Notes under the pieces: model-generated
Databases searched by the model: none
What the model was told of the DNA's origin: nothing
Seen by the model: the letters and a program-made list of their open reading frames with translations, nothing else
Position numbers and translations under genes: made by a program
Assembly (NCBI GenBank): GCA_022564935.1
Contig: JADFKM010000051.1
Location: 1-14,979 of the forward strand
From: Candidatus Dadabacteria bacterium
GTDB taxonomy: Bacteria; Desulfobacterota_D; UBA1144; Nemesobacterales; JADFKM01
Direction of reading: 5' to 3'
Length of the DNA stretch: 14,979 nt
Part shown: positions 6,474-13,766 of the stretch, piece after piece
Layout: every line of letters starts with the position of its first letter
Position numbering within the stretch: the stretch's first letter is position 1

Positions 6474-8531
6474 ATGAAAAAAGTGTTAAGTTCGCTTATA
6501 GCGCTGGTCGCGTTGTTTGCTTTTTCCTTCATCATCAACTGGAATTTGCATGATGCTAAGGGGAAGCCTCCCGGGCCTGGGTTGCCAATTGACGCCGATG
6601 ATATCGGCGGGCAGGTTGTCTCTAGCGATGGACCGGAGGCCGGAGTATGGGTAATTGCAGAAACCGACGCCCTCCCCACTAAGTTCCGTAAGATAGTTGT
6701 CACCGATGATGACGGGAACTTCGTCGTACCAGACCTACCCGCTCTACCTAAACCCAATGCAAAATACGATGTATGGGTGCGGGGATACGGGCTTGCGGAC
6801 TCAAGACCCATCCAGGCTTCACCGGGTGATACAATTGCACTCGTGGCCAATATTGCGGCTACCCCGCAGGAGGCGGCGGAAGTCTATCCCGCAAATTACT
6901 GGTATTCACTTCTTGAGCCCCCCGCTGAAAGTATGTTTCCCGGAACAGGGCCCATCGTCGATGGTGGAAATGGGATCCCCACAAGTTATCCTGATCAAGA
7001 ATCTTGGGTAAATCAAATCAAGCTGATGTGTGAGCTCTGCCACCAGATGGGTAACGAGGCTACAAGGTCGCTCCCGACTGTTGGAGCGTTCGACGCTGGT
7101 CTTAAGAAGGCGGGATTTATGGATATGATCGCTACCGGTCTTGGTAGAGAGGTGGCATTGGAGGTCTTCGGCGATTGGTTAGAAAGAATAGCGGCGGGTG
7201 AGGTTCCCCCAGAGCCGCCCAGACCCCAGGGTATAGAAAGAAACTTCGTTATAACCCAGTGGGAGTGGGGAGACCGATTCGCGTACGTCCATGATGAGAT
7301 AGCAACCGATAAGCGGGATCCCTATCTGTATCCATATGGAAAGGTGTACGGCATGGACATTGGGATGGACCGCCTTTTGGCAGTTGACCCCGTTACCAAC
7401 GAGGTCTTTGAATGGGATGTCCCTACCCGGGGCGGTTTTAACACTCCGTGGTGTAAGCAGCCCGGTTTCTGTACCTGGAAAGTGTACCATAACCCCGCTA
7501 ATCCGCATAACCCTATGATGGATGATACGGGCAAGGTATGGATGACGACCCAGATAAGAGCAACAACGCTCTCAGATTACTGCCTTGATATAGATCCTGC
7601 GATTCGCCCTAGCCGTCGTGGATTGGGATTTTTTGACACCGTTACAGAAGAGTTCGCGCTGATTGATACCTGTTATGGGACACACCATCTTCAGTTTGAT
7701 TCTGATGGTGTACTCTGGACGAGCGGAGATAGCCGAGTATTTGGATGGCTTGACCCCAGTCTGCTCGACCTAGGGGATTGTGGAATAGAGAGTTGCCCTT
7801 CGGAGCAGGTGGCGCAAGGCTGGTTCCGAGTGGTAGTGGATTCGGATGGCGACGGCGTAGCCGACACACCCATGCCTGGATCTAATTATGGAATTATCCC
7901 CAATCCAAAAGATGGAACTATCTGGACGACCGCTATTGGTTACCCATCAGCAATTAAGCGCCTTGATCCTGAGACCGGCATGTTCGAGATTTATACACCT
8001 CCAGCACCAGGACATGGGGCAAGAGGAATAGATGTGGATACAAAAGGAAACATATGGACCTGTTTGGGCGGCAGTGGACATGTAGCGAAATTTGACCGCA
8101 AAAAATGTAAGCAAACGTGGGGCACGGGAGACCAGTGTCCTGAAGGGTGGACCATGTGGGAAACCCCTGGACCTCAAATGATTGGTGTGTCGGATGAAAC
8201 TAATGAGGGTAGTGCCGATTTCCACTACTACAATTGGGTAGACCAGTTTGATACATTAGGACTGGGAAAAAATACGGTTATTTGTAACGGTACAGGTTCG
8301 GATTCACTTCTTGCTTTTAATCCGAAGACCGAAAAGTTTACGATAATCCGTATGCCATACCCGCTCGGGTTCTTCCAACGTGGACTGGATGGCAGGATTG
8401 ACGACCCGAATGCAGGCTGGAAAGGTAAAGGGCTATGGGTAGATTACGGTGGAGACCCTGCCAAGCATGTTGAAACCAAGATGGGGCAGATTTGCAAAGT
8501 CCAGCTTCGTCCTGACCCGCTCGCTCACTAA
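6474..8531 (+). CDS. Secreted monoheme protein: CarboxypepD_reg-like domain, CxxCH, Vgb-like beta-propeller
   Basis: This 685-residue exported protein starts at ATG 6474 with AAGGAGG 9 bases upstream. A hydrophobic signal (VLSSLIALVALFAFSFII) is followed by an Ig-like carboxypeptidase-regulatory domain (about 44-130: GGQVVSSDGPEAGVWVIAET, GNFVVPDLP, YDVWVRGYGL). A heme motif CELCH is at 186-190 inside a helical region. From about 280 to the end it has propeller blades like streptogramin/virginiamycin B lyase proteins (LLAVDPVTNEVFEWDVP, HLQFDSDGVLWTSG, GTIWTTAIGYPSAIKRLDPETGMFEIYTPP, GIDVDTKGNIWTC, SLLAFNPKTEKFTIIRMP). A DSDGDGVAD loop (about 455-465) looks calcium-binding. Ten or so further cysteines in the propeller may form disulfides. 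Substrate is unknown; similar multi-domain proteins are annotated only by domain. A strong terminator follows, so it is probably monocistronic. A periplasmic dehydrogenase or sensor role is inference. Confidence 0.85.
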   Translation: MKKVLSSLIALVALFAFSFIINWNLHDAKGKPPGPGLPIDADDIGGQVVSSDGPEAGVWVIAETDALPTKFRKIVVTDDDGNFVVPDLPALPKPNAKYDVWVRGYGLADSRPIQASPGDTIALVANIAATPQEAAEVYPANYWYSLLEPPAESMFPGTGPIVDGGNGIPTSYPDQESWVNQIKLMCELCHQMGNEATRSLPTVGAFDAGLKKAGFMDMIATGLGREVALEVFGDWLERIAAGEVPPEPPRPQGIERNFVITQWEWGDRFAYVHDEIATDKRDPYLYPYGKVYGMDIGMDRLLAVDPVTNEVFEWDVPTRGGFNTPWCKQPGFCTWKVYHNPANPHNPMMDDTGKVWMTTQIRATTLSDYCLDIDPAIRPSRRGLGFFDTVTEEFALIDTCYGTHHLQFDSDGVLWTSGDSRVFGWLDPSLLDLGDCGIESCPSEQVAQGWFRVVVDSDGDGVADTPMPGSNYGIIPNPKDGTIWTTAIGYPSAIKRLDPETGMFEIYTPPAPGHGARGIDVDTKGNIWTCLGGSGHVAKFDRKKCKQTWGTGDQCPEGWTMWETPGPQMIGVSDETNEGSADFHYYNWVDQFDTLGLGKNTVICNGTGSDSLLAFNPKTEKFTIIRMPYPLGFFQRGLDGRIDDPNAGWKGKGLWVDYGGDPAKHVETKMGQICKVQLRPDPLAH

Positions 8532-8554
8532 ATGAGCAGGTAAATGAGTAACTT

Positions 8555-8588
8555 GGGGGGACTCAAAAAAAGGAGTCCCCCCTTTTTT
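8555..8588 (+). terminator. Strong Rho-independent terminator
   Basis: GGGGGGACTC (8555-8564) pairs perfectly with GAGTCCCCCC (8573-8582) around an eight-base A-rich loop, followed directly by TTTTTT (8583-8588). It lies 24 bases after the heme-propeller stop codon and 36 bases before the next start, so it separates the two transcripts. Confidence 0.95.
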
Positions 8589-8624
8589 AAAAAACCAATA
8601 AATAATATCTGCAGTGGAGGATAA

Positions 8625-9485
8625 ATGAAGAGACTGTATCTTTTTGCAGCTTACATGGTAGTACTACTCTTTAGCCACCCAGCTTATGCCGGTGATGCAG
8701 ACCTTCCAAACCCCTATCTCCCATCCTATCCATTTAAGAGTGCTGTTATACATTACTCCCTTAAAAACGAGTATGGTCACGGGAAATTTTTAACAGGTAC
8801 ACAGGTGGTCTATATAAAAGGCGATAGGCTTGCGAAAGTAACAAAAATGACTGTTCCTGACCCCAAGGGTAAGACCGAGAATATTGAAGCCTTGAATATT
8901 TTTAACCCCGATTATGTATATATGATTGATTTAATTAAAAAGACGGGTGCGAAGATAGATAACCAAAAAAAATACGGGAAAGCTGCTTACGATAAGTGAT
9001 CGGTAGAAGAGAAAAAGGGTTTTCACGAGAGAATAAGCAGGAGGGAAATTATATCTTTAGACCTGCTCGGTCTAGGCAGAAAAATAGGTTTGGAAACCGT
9101 CTTAGGGCGCGAATGTGAAATTTACCTGTCGGGAGAGGAATTAAATCCAGAGAAATTGCCGGAAGGTGCATTTGAAAGAGGTAAAGACTCCTATTATACG
9201 AAGAGTTGGATTTGGAAAGAAGCTGCTATTCCACTTAAAGTCATAATAACAGGTTTAGGTTGGTCCAATGAACTAATTGCAACAAAAATAGTGGAAAACG
9301 TAAAAATTCCTAACAGTCGGTTTACGGTGCCTTCTGATATAAAGGTCAATTACGATGAAGAAAAATCAGAATGGGCAAAGCGGGAGGCTCTGGCAAGTTT
9401 TGAGCTTTATAAGACTGGTAAATCAAAGGTGGTTAAGATGAAACTAAAGAGACGAGAGATAAAGCCTAAAGGAGATTCCAAGTAG
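8625..9485 (+). pseudogene. Secreted lipoprotein-sorting-like protein interrupted by one in-frame TGA (codon 125)
   Basis: One uninterrupted frame of 286 codons runs from ATG 8625 (GGAGG just upstream) to TAG 9483-9485, except for TGA at 8997-8999. The N-terminal part has a signal peptide (MKRLYLFAAYMVVLLFSHPA, cleavage after AYA) and beta-rich segments (AVIHYSLKNEYGHGKFLTGT, QVVYIKGDRLAKVTKMTVP, DYVYMIDLIKKTGAKIDNQ), in the style of outer-membrane lipoprotein carrier-like (LolA-like/DUF4412-type) proteins. The part after the TGA continues the same fold (VEEKKGFHERI, LGRECEIYLSGEE, WIWKEAAIPLKVIITGLG, VENVKIPNSRFTVPSDI). The flanks read AYDK-TGA-SVEEKK, where a leucine would fit, so TTA-to-TGA is the simplest event. 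It could be a recent pseudogene, a sequencing error, or readthrough/recoding. Both halves look conserved. The region is AT-richer than its neighbours. Confidence 0.8.
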
Positions 9486-9643
9486 GATGTAAAACCATAA
9501 CCAGCAGAGTCAAGAAAATCAAAAGTAAAGCCAGTAAGGTCTTTCTGAATACACAGACTTTTAGAAAGCCGCAGTGCCAGATAATCAAAACTCCAAGTCA
9601 ACATAAAAATATCTTGCGTCCTGACTCGGAATCGAAGCATTGT

Positions 9644-10420
9644 TTACCACGATAGAGAAATAAACAGCCCCGTGCTTCTGCTATCCGTATATGGAAGAAC
9701 CGAGAGCCTGCTTTCGTCTTCTTTTTTGTGCATCGTAGCTACCCCTCTTCCTATAGCCGTCCCTAGAGCCGCGCTAAATAAAATGTCTGATAAAAAATGC
9801 TTGTTATCCGAGAGGCGCGAGAACCCAACGAACTCAGCAACGACATAGAGTGGGATTCCGATCTCATGGCCATACATTGTATCAACGGTAGAGGCCAGGG
9901 AAAAGAACCCCGAAGTATGACCGGAAGGAAATGATGAGAAAAAACGGTTCCCGCTTCCATCCGGTTTATCTCTTCCGGTCGAGACCTTTATCATGCTTGT
10001 CATAACCGCCGTTATAATCTCAGCCTCGATAAGCGCTTTACCTGTTTTAATGATTTTTTCATCTTCAATTACTCTCCCTATTATATAAGTCGAGACTGAT
10101 ATTCCGCCCAGAGTGAATGCATTTCCTCCTATGCTCCCTACAATTGCAAAATCCCCTATCGAACCCTTGGCGCTACCGCCTTGTATCTCATTGTCCGCAT
10201 CGGTTTGAGAAAGGACTATCGCAGTTCCGGCTCCAGCTCCAATAAGGGCGAGATTCCATCCCCAGAGGCTTTCCTTAGTCCCGAGAAGCAGGTTCTTGGG
10301 CAGGGTTTTAAAGAAGTACCCCGTATAACTTTCCTCTTCGGTATTAGTGAACTTGATCTCTTCTGCAAAGACACGGTATGTAGAAGAAAGAAAAAGATAA
10401 TAACAAGCGCCATACGGCAT
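9644..10420 (-). CDS. Secreted PAP2-superfamily phosphatase
   Basis: PAP2 enzymes hydrolyse phosphate from lipids or other small phosphoesters. The three motifs are present: KVSTGRDKP (145-153; the usual RP pair is KP here), PSGH (165-168) and SRLSDNKHFLSD (201-212, with the catalytic His and Asp). Several hydrophobic stretches (about 55-70, 88-115, 128-143, 170-195, 214-226) fit a membrane-embedded phosphatase. The annotated ATG 10420 gives an odd N-terminus (MPYGACYYLFLSSTYRVFA) and has no good ribosome site. ATG 10428 in another frame starts a better signal peptide (MAKCRMALVIIFF) that would join this frame if one T were added in the T5 run at 10391-10395 of the minus strand, so the true start may be 10428 with a frameshift. 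The C-terminus (STGLFISLSW) ends in an aromatic residue, possibly outer-membrane-like. Convergent with the preceding gene. Confidence 0.85.
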   Translation of the reverse strand: MPYGACYYLFLSSTYRVFAEEIKFTNTEEESYTGYFFKTLPKNLLLGTKESLWGWNLALIGAGAGTAIVLSQTDADNEIQGGSAKGSIGDFAIVGSIGGNAFTLGGISVSTYIIGRVIEDEKIIKTGKALIEAEIITAVMTSMIKVSTGRDKPDGSGNRFFSSFPSGHTSGFFSLASTVDTMYGHEIGIPLYVVAEFVGFSRLSDNKHFLSDILFSAALGTAIGRGVATMHKKEDESRLSVLPYTDSRSTGLFISLSW

Positions 10421-10959
10421 TTGGCCATTTTATTGTTGCCTGACCCACTTACCACATATGCTAAGCGCCGTCGGAGCAATATAGTTTTTTTCTCATGGAA
10501 GGAAGCACTCACAAGCTCTATGAATGTCTGAATCATAGAGTTTCTACAGTTTTTCCATAGAGGGCAACCCTCAATGACTTGTAGGACATCGCTGACTTTA
10601 ACCGGTTGTTTATACCACAGCAAATGTGAAATTCCCGTCAATTTTATAATTTTCGAGCTTTAGTTCAAAGGCCGTCTTGAACACTGCCGGCATCTTAGAG
10701 TCTAGCGCTACGGGGGCGTTTAGTGTTATAGTCTGTACTCAAGTCTCGATAATTCATTTATTCACATTGAGGTCTTAATCCGGTACTGATTCGAGCATTA
10801 ATCCCGAAACTTCACATCGGAGCTGTCAATAAGTGAAAGTCCTTTTGTTTGGATAATTTGGCAATATTTTCTGTATGGATACGATCTTTGCATTATTCGG
10901 TTTCGGGTTTAACAGCTTATTGCTGCTAACGCGAGCACCACTAAGGAGGAAACGGAAGA
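10421..10959. other. 539-base gap; no convincing gene apart from a possible extended PAP2 start
   Basis: Apart from the possible upstream PAP2 start (10428) I see no supported coding frame. A minus-strand open frame to 10641 overlaps it but lacks a ribosome site, signal or recognisable domain upstream of 10428. The stretch must hold the promoters of the divergent PAP2 and FAD-oxidase genes. I see no strong inverted repeat, tRNA or IS remnant. Confidence 0.5.
10858..10885 (+). promoter_or_regulatory. Candidate promoter for the FAD oxidase gene
   Basis: TTGGCA (10858-10863, five of six matches to the -35 consensus) and TACGAT (10880-10885, four of six) are 16 bases apart, leaving a leader of about 68 bases before ATG 10960. 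This rests on sequence resemblance only. Confidence 0.3.
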
Positions 10960-12570
10960 ATGGACAAAAGACGCCGCAAGTTCTGGGGCTGGGGCGTGGA
11001 GGAGGCCGACCTCACGCCGGAAGAGCAAAAGCGGTGGGTCAAACGCATGGAGAGCCAGTTCGATTTGAGCGGCCTTGAGCTCACTCCGCCTCCCAAATTA
11101 GAAGAGATTGAGCTTCCTCAACCTAGAATAACTCCGCCGGACACACTGTCGGATCTGTGCTCTTCAGCTCCTTATGACCGCGCAGGACACACCTATGGAA
11201 AGGGGTTTCCCGACGTCGTAAGGGCTTATGAGAGGGATTTTTCCGTTGCTCCCGACCTGGTTGCGTTCCCGGGCACCGAGCAGGACATTGTCAATCTGCT
11301 TGATTGGTGTTCGAGTGCCGGTGTTGCGGCCATACCCTACGGCGGCGGCTCGAGCGTCGTGAAGGGTACCGAGCCGGATGTGGGCGAGGGCTTTAAGGGC
11401 ACCCTCAGCATTGATATGAAGAATATCGATAAGGTGTTGGAGATAGACGAGACTTCCCGGGCCGCTCACATGCAGGCCGGCATCTACGGGCCTGCCCTCG
11501 AAGGCGCTTTGAAGCCCCATGGCCTCACACTCAGGCATTTCCCCCAATCCTTCGAGTTCTCCACGCTGGGCGGATGGATAGCCACGCGCTCCGGAGGCCA
11601 TTACGCCACGCTCTACACTCATATCGACGAGTTCGTCGAGAGCCTGAGAGTGATTACCCCAAGCGGGACTGTTGGAACATTGCGCCTGCCCGGCTCCGGG
11701 GCGGGGCCGAGTCCCGACAGGTTCTTCATAGGCTCTGAGGGCGCAATGGGAATTATCACCTCGGCTTGGATGAGGGTTCAAGACCGCCCTACTTTTAGAG
11801 CTAACGCCGCTTTGACGTTTCCCGATTTCCTAGTCGCTTCCGAGGCCGTTAGGGCGGTTTCGCAGGCGGGTCTGTATCCCGCCAATATCCGTATTCTCGA
11901 TGCGGGCGAGGCTTACTTCAACGGGGTAGCCGAGGGAGACGAGGCCGTCATGGTGCTGGGGTTTGAATCGGCCGACCACCCCCTGGATGCATGGGTGAGC
12001 CGCGCTCTTGAGTGCTGCAGGGACCACGGAGGGACGCTGGAGGGGGAGGGTGGCGACTCTAAAACGGAGAGCAGGCACCGGCAGGGTATGGCGGGGGCGT
12101 GGCGCGACTCCTTCATTCGAATGCCCTACGTTTGGGAAGCACTCGTAGCTATGGGGATGATAACCGAGACGTTTGAGACGGCCATAACGTGGGAGCGTTT
12201 CCCGGAGTTTCACGAAACAGTGATCGGTGAGATGACGGAGGTCATGGAAGAGGTTTGCGGGGGTGGATTCATTTCGTGCCGCTTTACCTACGCTTACCCA
12301 GATGGCCCGGTGCCCTATTATTCCATCACTGCGCCGGGAAAGAAAGGCAGCCAGCTTGAGATGGGAGGGGAGATTAAGAAGGCGATCTCAGAGCTGTTCC
12401 TTCGATTAGGTGGCACAATCACACACCATCACGGCGTGGGCAGATACCATCACGAGTGGTACAAGAAACAGCGACCCGATGGGTTCGGCAAGGTGCTCGA
12501 GGAGGCAAAGCGTGTGCTTGACCCTGCAGGTATTATGAACCCCGGAGTCTTAATCGACCCTCAGCGATAG
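10960..12570 (+). CDS. FAD-binding oxidase, alkyldihydroxyacetonephosphate synthase-like
   Basis: This 536-residue cytoplasmic flavoenzyme belongs to the PCMH/VAO family (FAD_binding_4 plus FAD-oxidase C-terminal domain). ATG 10960 has AAGGAGG 10 bases upstream. The N-terminus RRRKFWGWGVEEADLTPEE is typical of the alkyl-DHAP synthase branch. The FAD pyrophosphate loop is PYGGGSSVVKG (about 126-136), preceded by FPGTEQDIVNLLDW; the second FAD segment is FEFSTLGGWIATRSGGHYAT and IGSEGAMGIITSAWM. The C-terminal domain has the histidine-rich motif HHHGVGRYH (from 489) characteristic of AGPS-type enzymes and ends LDPAGIMNPGVLIDP. Bacterial members are usually annotated as FAD-binding oxidoreductases whose substrate is not known; true ether-lipid synthesis or 2-hydroxyacid oxidation are both possible. 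The next gene, 155 bases on, is a beta-hydroxyacid dehydrogenase family member, hinting at a shared hydroxyacid pathway. Confidence 0.9.
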   Translation: MDKRRRKFWGWGVEEADLTPEEQKRWVKRMESQFDLSGLELTPPPKLEEIELPQPRITPPDTLSDLCSSAPYDRAGHTYGKGFPDVVRAYERDFSVAPDLVAFPGTEQDIVNLLDWCSSAGVAAIPYGGGSSVVKGTEPDVGEGFKGTLSIDMKNIDKVLEIDETSRAAHMQAGIYGPALEGALKPHGLTLRHFPQSFEFSTLGGWIATRSGGHYATLYTHIDEFVESLRVITPSGTVGTLRLPGSGAGPSPDRFFIGSEGAMGIITSAWMRVQDRPTFRANAALTFPDFLVASEAVRAVSQAGLYPANIRILDAGEAYFNGVAEGDEAVMVLGFESADHPLDAWVSRALECCRDHGGTLEGEGGDSKTESRHRQGMAGAWRDSFIRMPYVWEALVAMGMITETFETAITWERFPEFHETVIGEMTEVMEEVCGGGFISCRFTYAYPDGPVPYYSITAPGKKGSQLEMGGEIKKAISELFLRLGGTITHHHGVGRYHHEWYKKQRPDGFGKVLEEAKRVLDPAGIMNPGVLIDPQR

Positions 12571-12725
12571 GGGGCTTGTTCAGATAACGGTTAGACGGAG
12601 GGGCGGTGCCTGTTAACCTAAGGCGCATGAATTGTGGGTTGTGATTGAAAGTTAGTTGCTGGCTACCCTGGAATTGGCTCTGTGGTTTATTGAAGTGTAC
12701 ACAAATTCTATGTTACCTGTGAGTT
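12571..12725. other. 155-base gap between the two oxidoreductase genes
   Basis: No gene, terminator hairpin or clear ribosome site is visible here. The length allows a separate promoter for the downstream dehydrogenase, but no terminator divides the pair, so readthrough from the FAD oxidase gene is plausible. Confidence 0.4.
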
Positions 12726-13628
12726 ATGGCGAAGCGCAAAATAACCCCTTCAAAAACAAAGATAGGCTGGGTTGGAACGGGGGTAATGGGGGCTTCGATG
12801 TGCCGCCATATTATAGAGGGCGGGTACCGAACCTTCGTGTTCAACCGTACAGAGGAAAAAGCCGGGCGTCTTGTTGATGCAGGCGCCGTTTGGACAGGCT
12901 CCCCACAAGAGACGGCCCGGAAGGCAGACGTTGTTTTTACAATCGTGGGATTTCCCTCCGATGTGCGGGAAGTCTATTTCGGGGATGAGGGAATTCTTAA
13001 AGGCGTAAACGGCGGCGAGGTACTTGTCGACATGACTACGACCGAGCCCACATTAGCCAGGGAGATATACAATGCGGCGAAGCTCAAGGGGTGCGGCTCA
13101 ATAGACGCGCCCGTCTCCGGGGGTGATGTGGGAGCGGCAAGCGCAACCCTGTCTATTATGCTGGGGGGAGACGAGGGGACGGTTGATGAGGTGATGCCGC
13201 TGCTTGAGCTCTTAGGTGATAAGATCGTCTATCAGGGGGTGCCGGGCTCCGGTCAGCACACGAAGATGTGCAATCAGATTACGGTAGCCGGTATGATGAT
13301 AGGGGTGTGCGAGGGGCTGGTTTACGCATACAAGGCGGGTCTCGACGTAGAAACGGTTCTCACTTCGATAAGGGGAGGGGCCGCCTCAAGCTGGGCACTT
13401 GATAACCTGGCCCCCAGGATGTTAAAGCGTGACTTCGAACCCGGTTTTTTTGTGGAGCATTTCATTAAAGATATGAGCATTGCTCTTGCCGAAGCACAGA
13501 AGATGAACCTGTCTCTTCCGGGGCTAGCCCTGGTGAACCAGCTCTATGTTGCCGCAAGCGCCAAGGGGCATGGGCGCTCGGGCACTCAGGCGCTCATACT
13601 GGCTCTTGAGGAAATCTCAGGCATCTAG
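12726..13628 (+). CDS. 3-hydroxyisobutyrate dehydrogenase-family NAD(P)-dependent oxidoreductase
   Basis: This 300-residue beta-hydroxyacid dehydrogenase oxidises or reduces a small hydroxyacid/semialdehyde with NAD(P). The N-terminal Rossmann fold has GTGVMG (17-22) and an NADP-suggestive FNRTEEKAGRL after beta-2; the substrate loop is DAPVSGGDVGA (127-137); the catalytic lysine is K180 in GSGQHTKMCNQ; the all-helical C-terminal half includes GGAASSWALDN and the FxxxHxxKD element FFVEHFIKDMSIAL. Length and motif order are typical of 3-hydroxyisobutyrate, tartronate-semialdehyde and succinic-semialdehyde (GLYR) reductases, which cannot be separated here. ATG 12726 has only a weak upstream GTGAG. 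It probably works with the preceding FAD oxidase; that link is inference from adjacency. Confidence 0.92.
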   Translation: MAKRKITPSKTKIGWVGTGVMGASMCRHIIEGGYRTFVFNRTEEKAGRLVDAGAVWTGSPQETARKADVVFTIVGFPSDVREVYFGDEGILKGVNGGEVLVDMTTTEPTLAREIYNAAKLKGCGSIDAPVSGGDVGAASATLSIMLGGDEGTVDEVMPLLELLGDKIVYQGVPGSGQHTKMCNQITVAGMMIGVCEGLVYAYKAGLDVETVLTSIRGGAASSWALDNLAPRMLKRDFEPGFFVEHFIKDMSIALAEAQKMNLSLPGLALVNQLYVAASAKGHGRSGTQALILALEEISGI

Positions 13629-13711
13629 GTTTTATTTCAAAGGTAAAGCTCTGGGTTGAATTAGGAGCTGATGAGTTTGTAGCGATTTTTGAGAGGTTCT
13701 GGCCATGCATC

Positions 13712-13737
13712 CCGTCCCTTCGTAATTTAAGGGAGGG
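13712..13737. terminator. Possible bidirectional terminator between convergent genes
   Basis: TCCCTT (13715-13720) pairs with AAGGGA (13729-13734) around eight bases, extended by CC/GG beyond one mismatch. It lies between the converging dehydrogenase and J-domain genes. The T-runs on either side are poor, so this is tentative. Confidence 0.35.
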
Positions 13738-13766
13738 AGTATGTTGTTAGTCTTTAATTGGAGTGA

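Noticed and set aside
8997-9040. Selenocysteine insertion at the in-frame TGA
   Set aside because: No clear bacterial SECIS stem-loop with a G/U-type apical loop directly after the TGA, and the surrounding KxxxAYDK-SVEEKK context fits leucine rather than a redox residue.
9541-9575. CTTTCT...AGAAAG inverted repeat between converging genes as a terminator
   Set aside because: Only six A/T-rich pairs with a 16-base loop and no T-run; likely chance.
10216-10641. 141-codon minus-strand frame upstream of and overlapping the PAP2 gene
   Set aside because: No ribosome site or domain before ATG 10428; only its signal-like segment is meaningful, treated as a possible PAP2 frameshift.
11164-11781. 205-codon minus-strand open frame opposite the FAD oxidase gene
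   Set aside because: Antisense shadow of a GC-rich gene; composition is Gly/Arg/Pro-rich with no recognisable domain.
12656-12877. Short plus-strand frame overlapping the dehydrogenase start
   Set aside because: Overlaps the Rossmann fold of the dehydrogenase in another frame and lacks a ribosome site.
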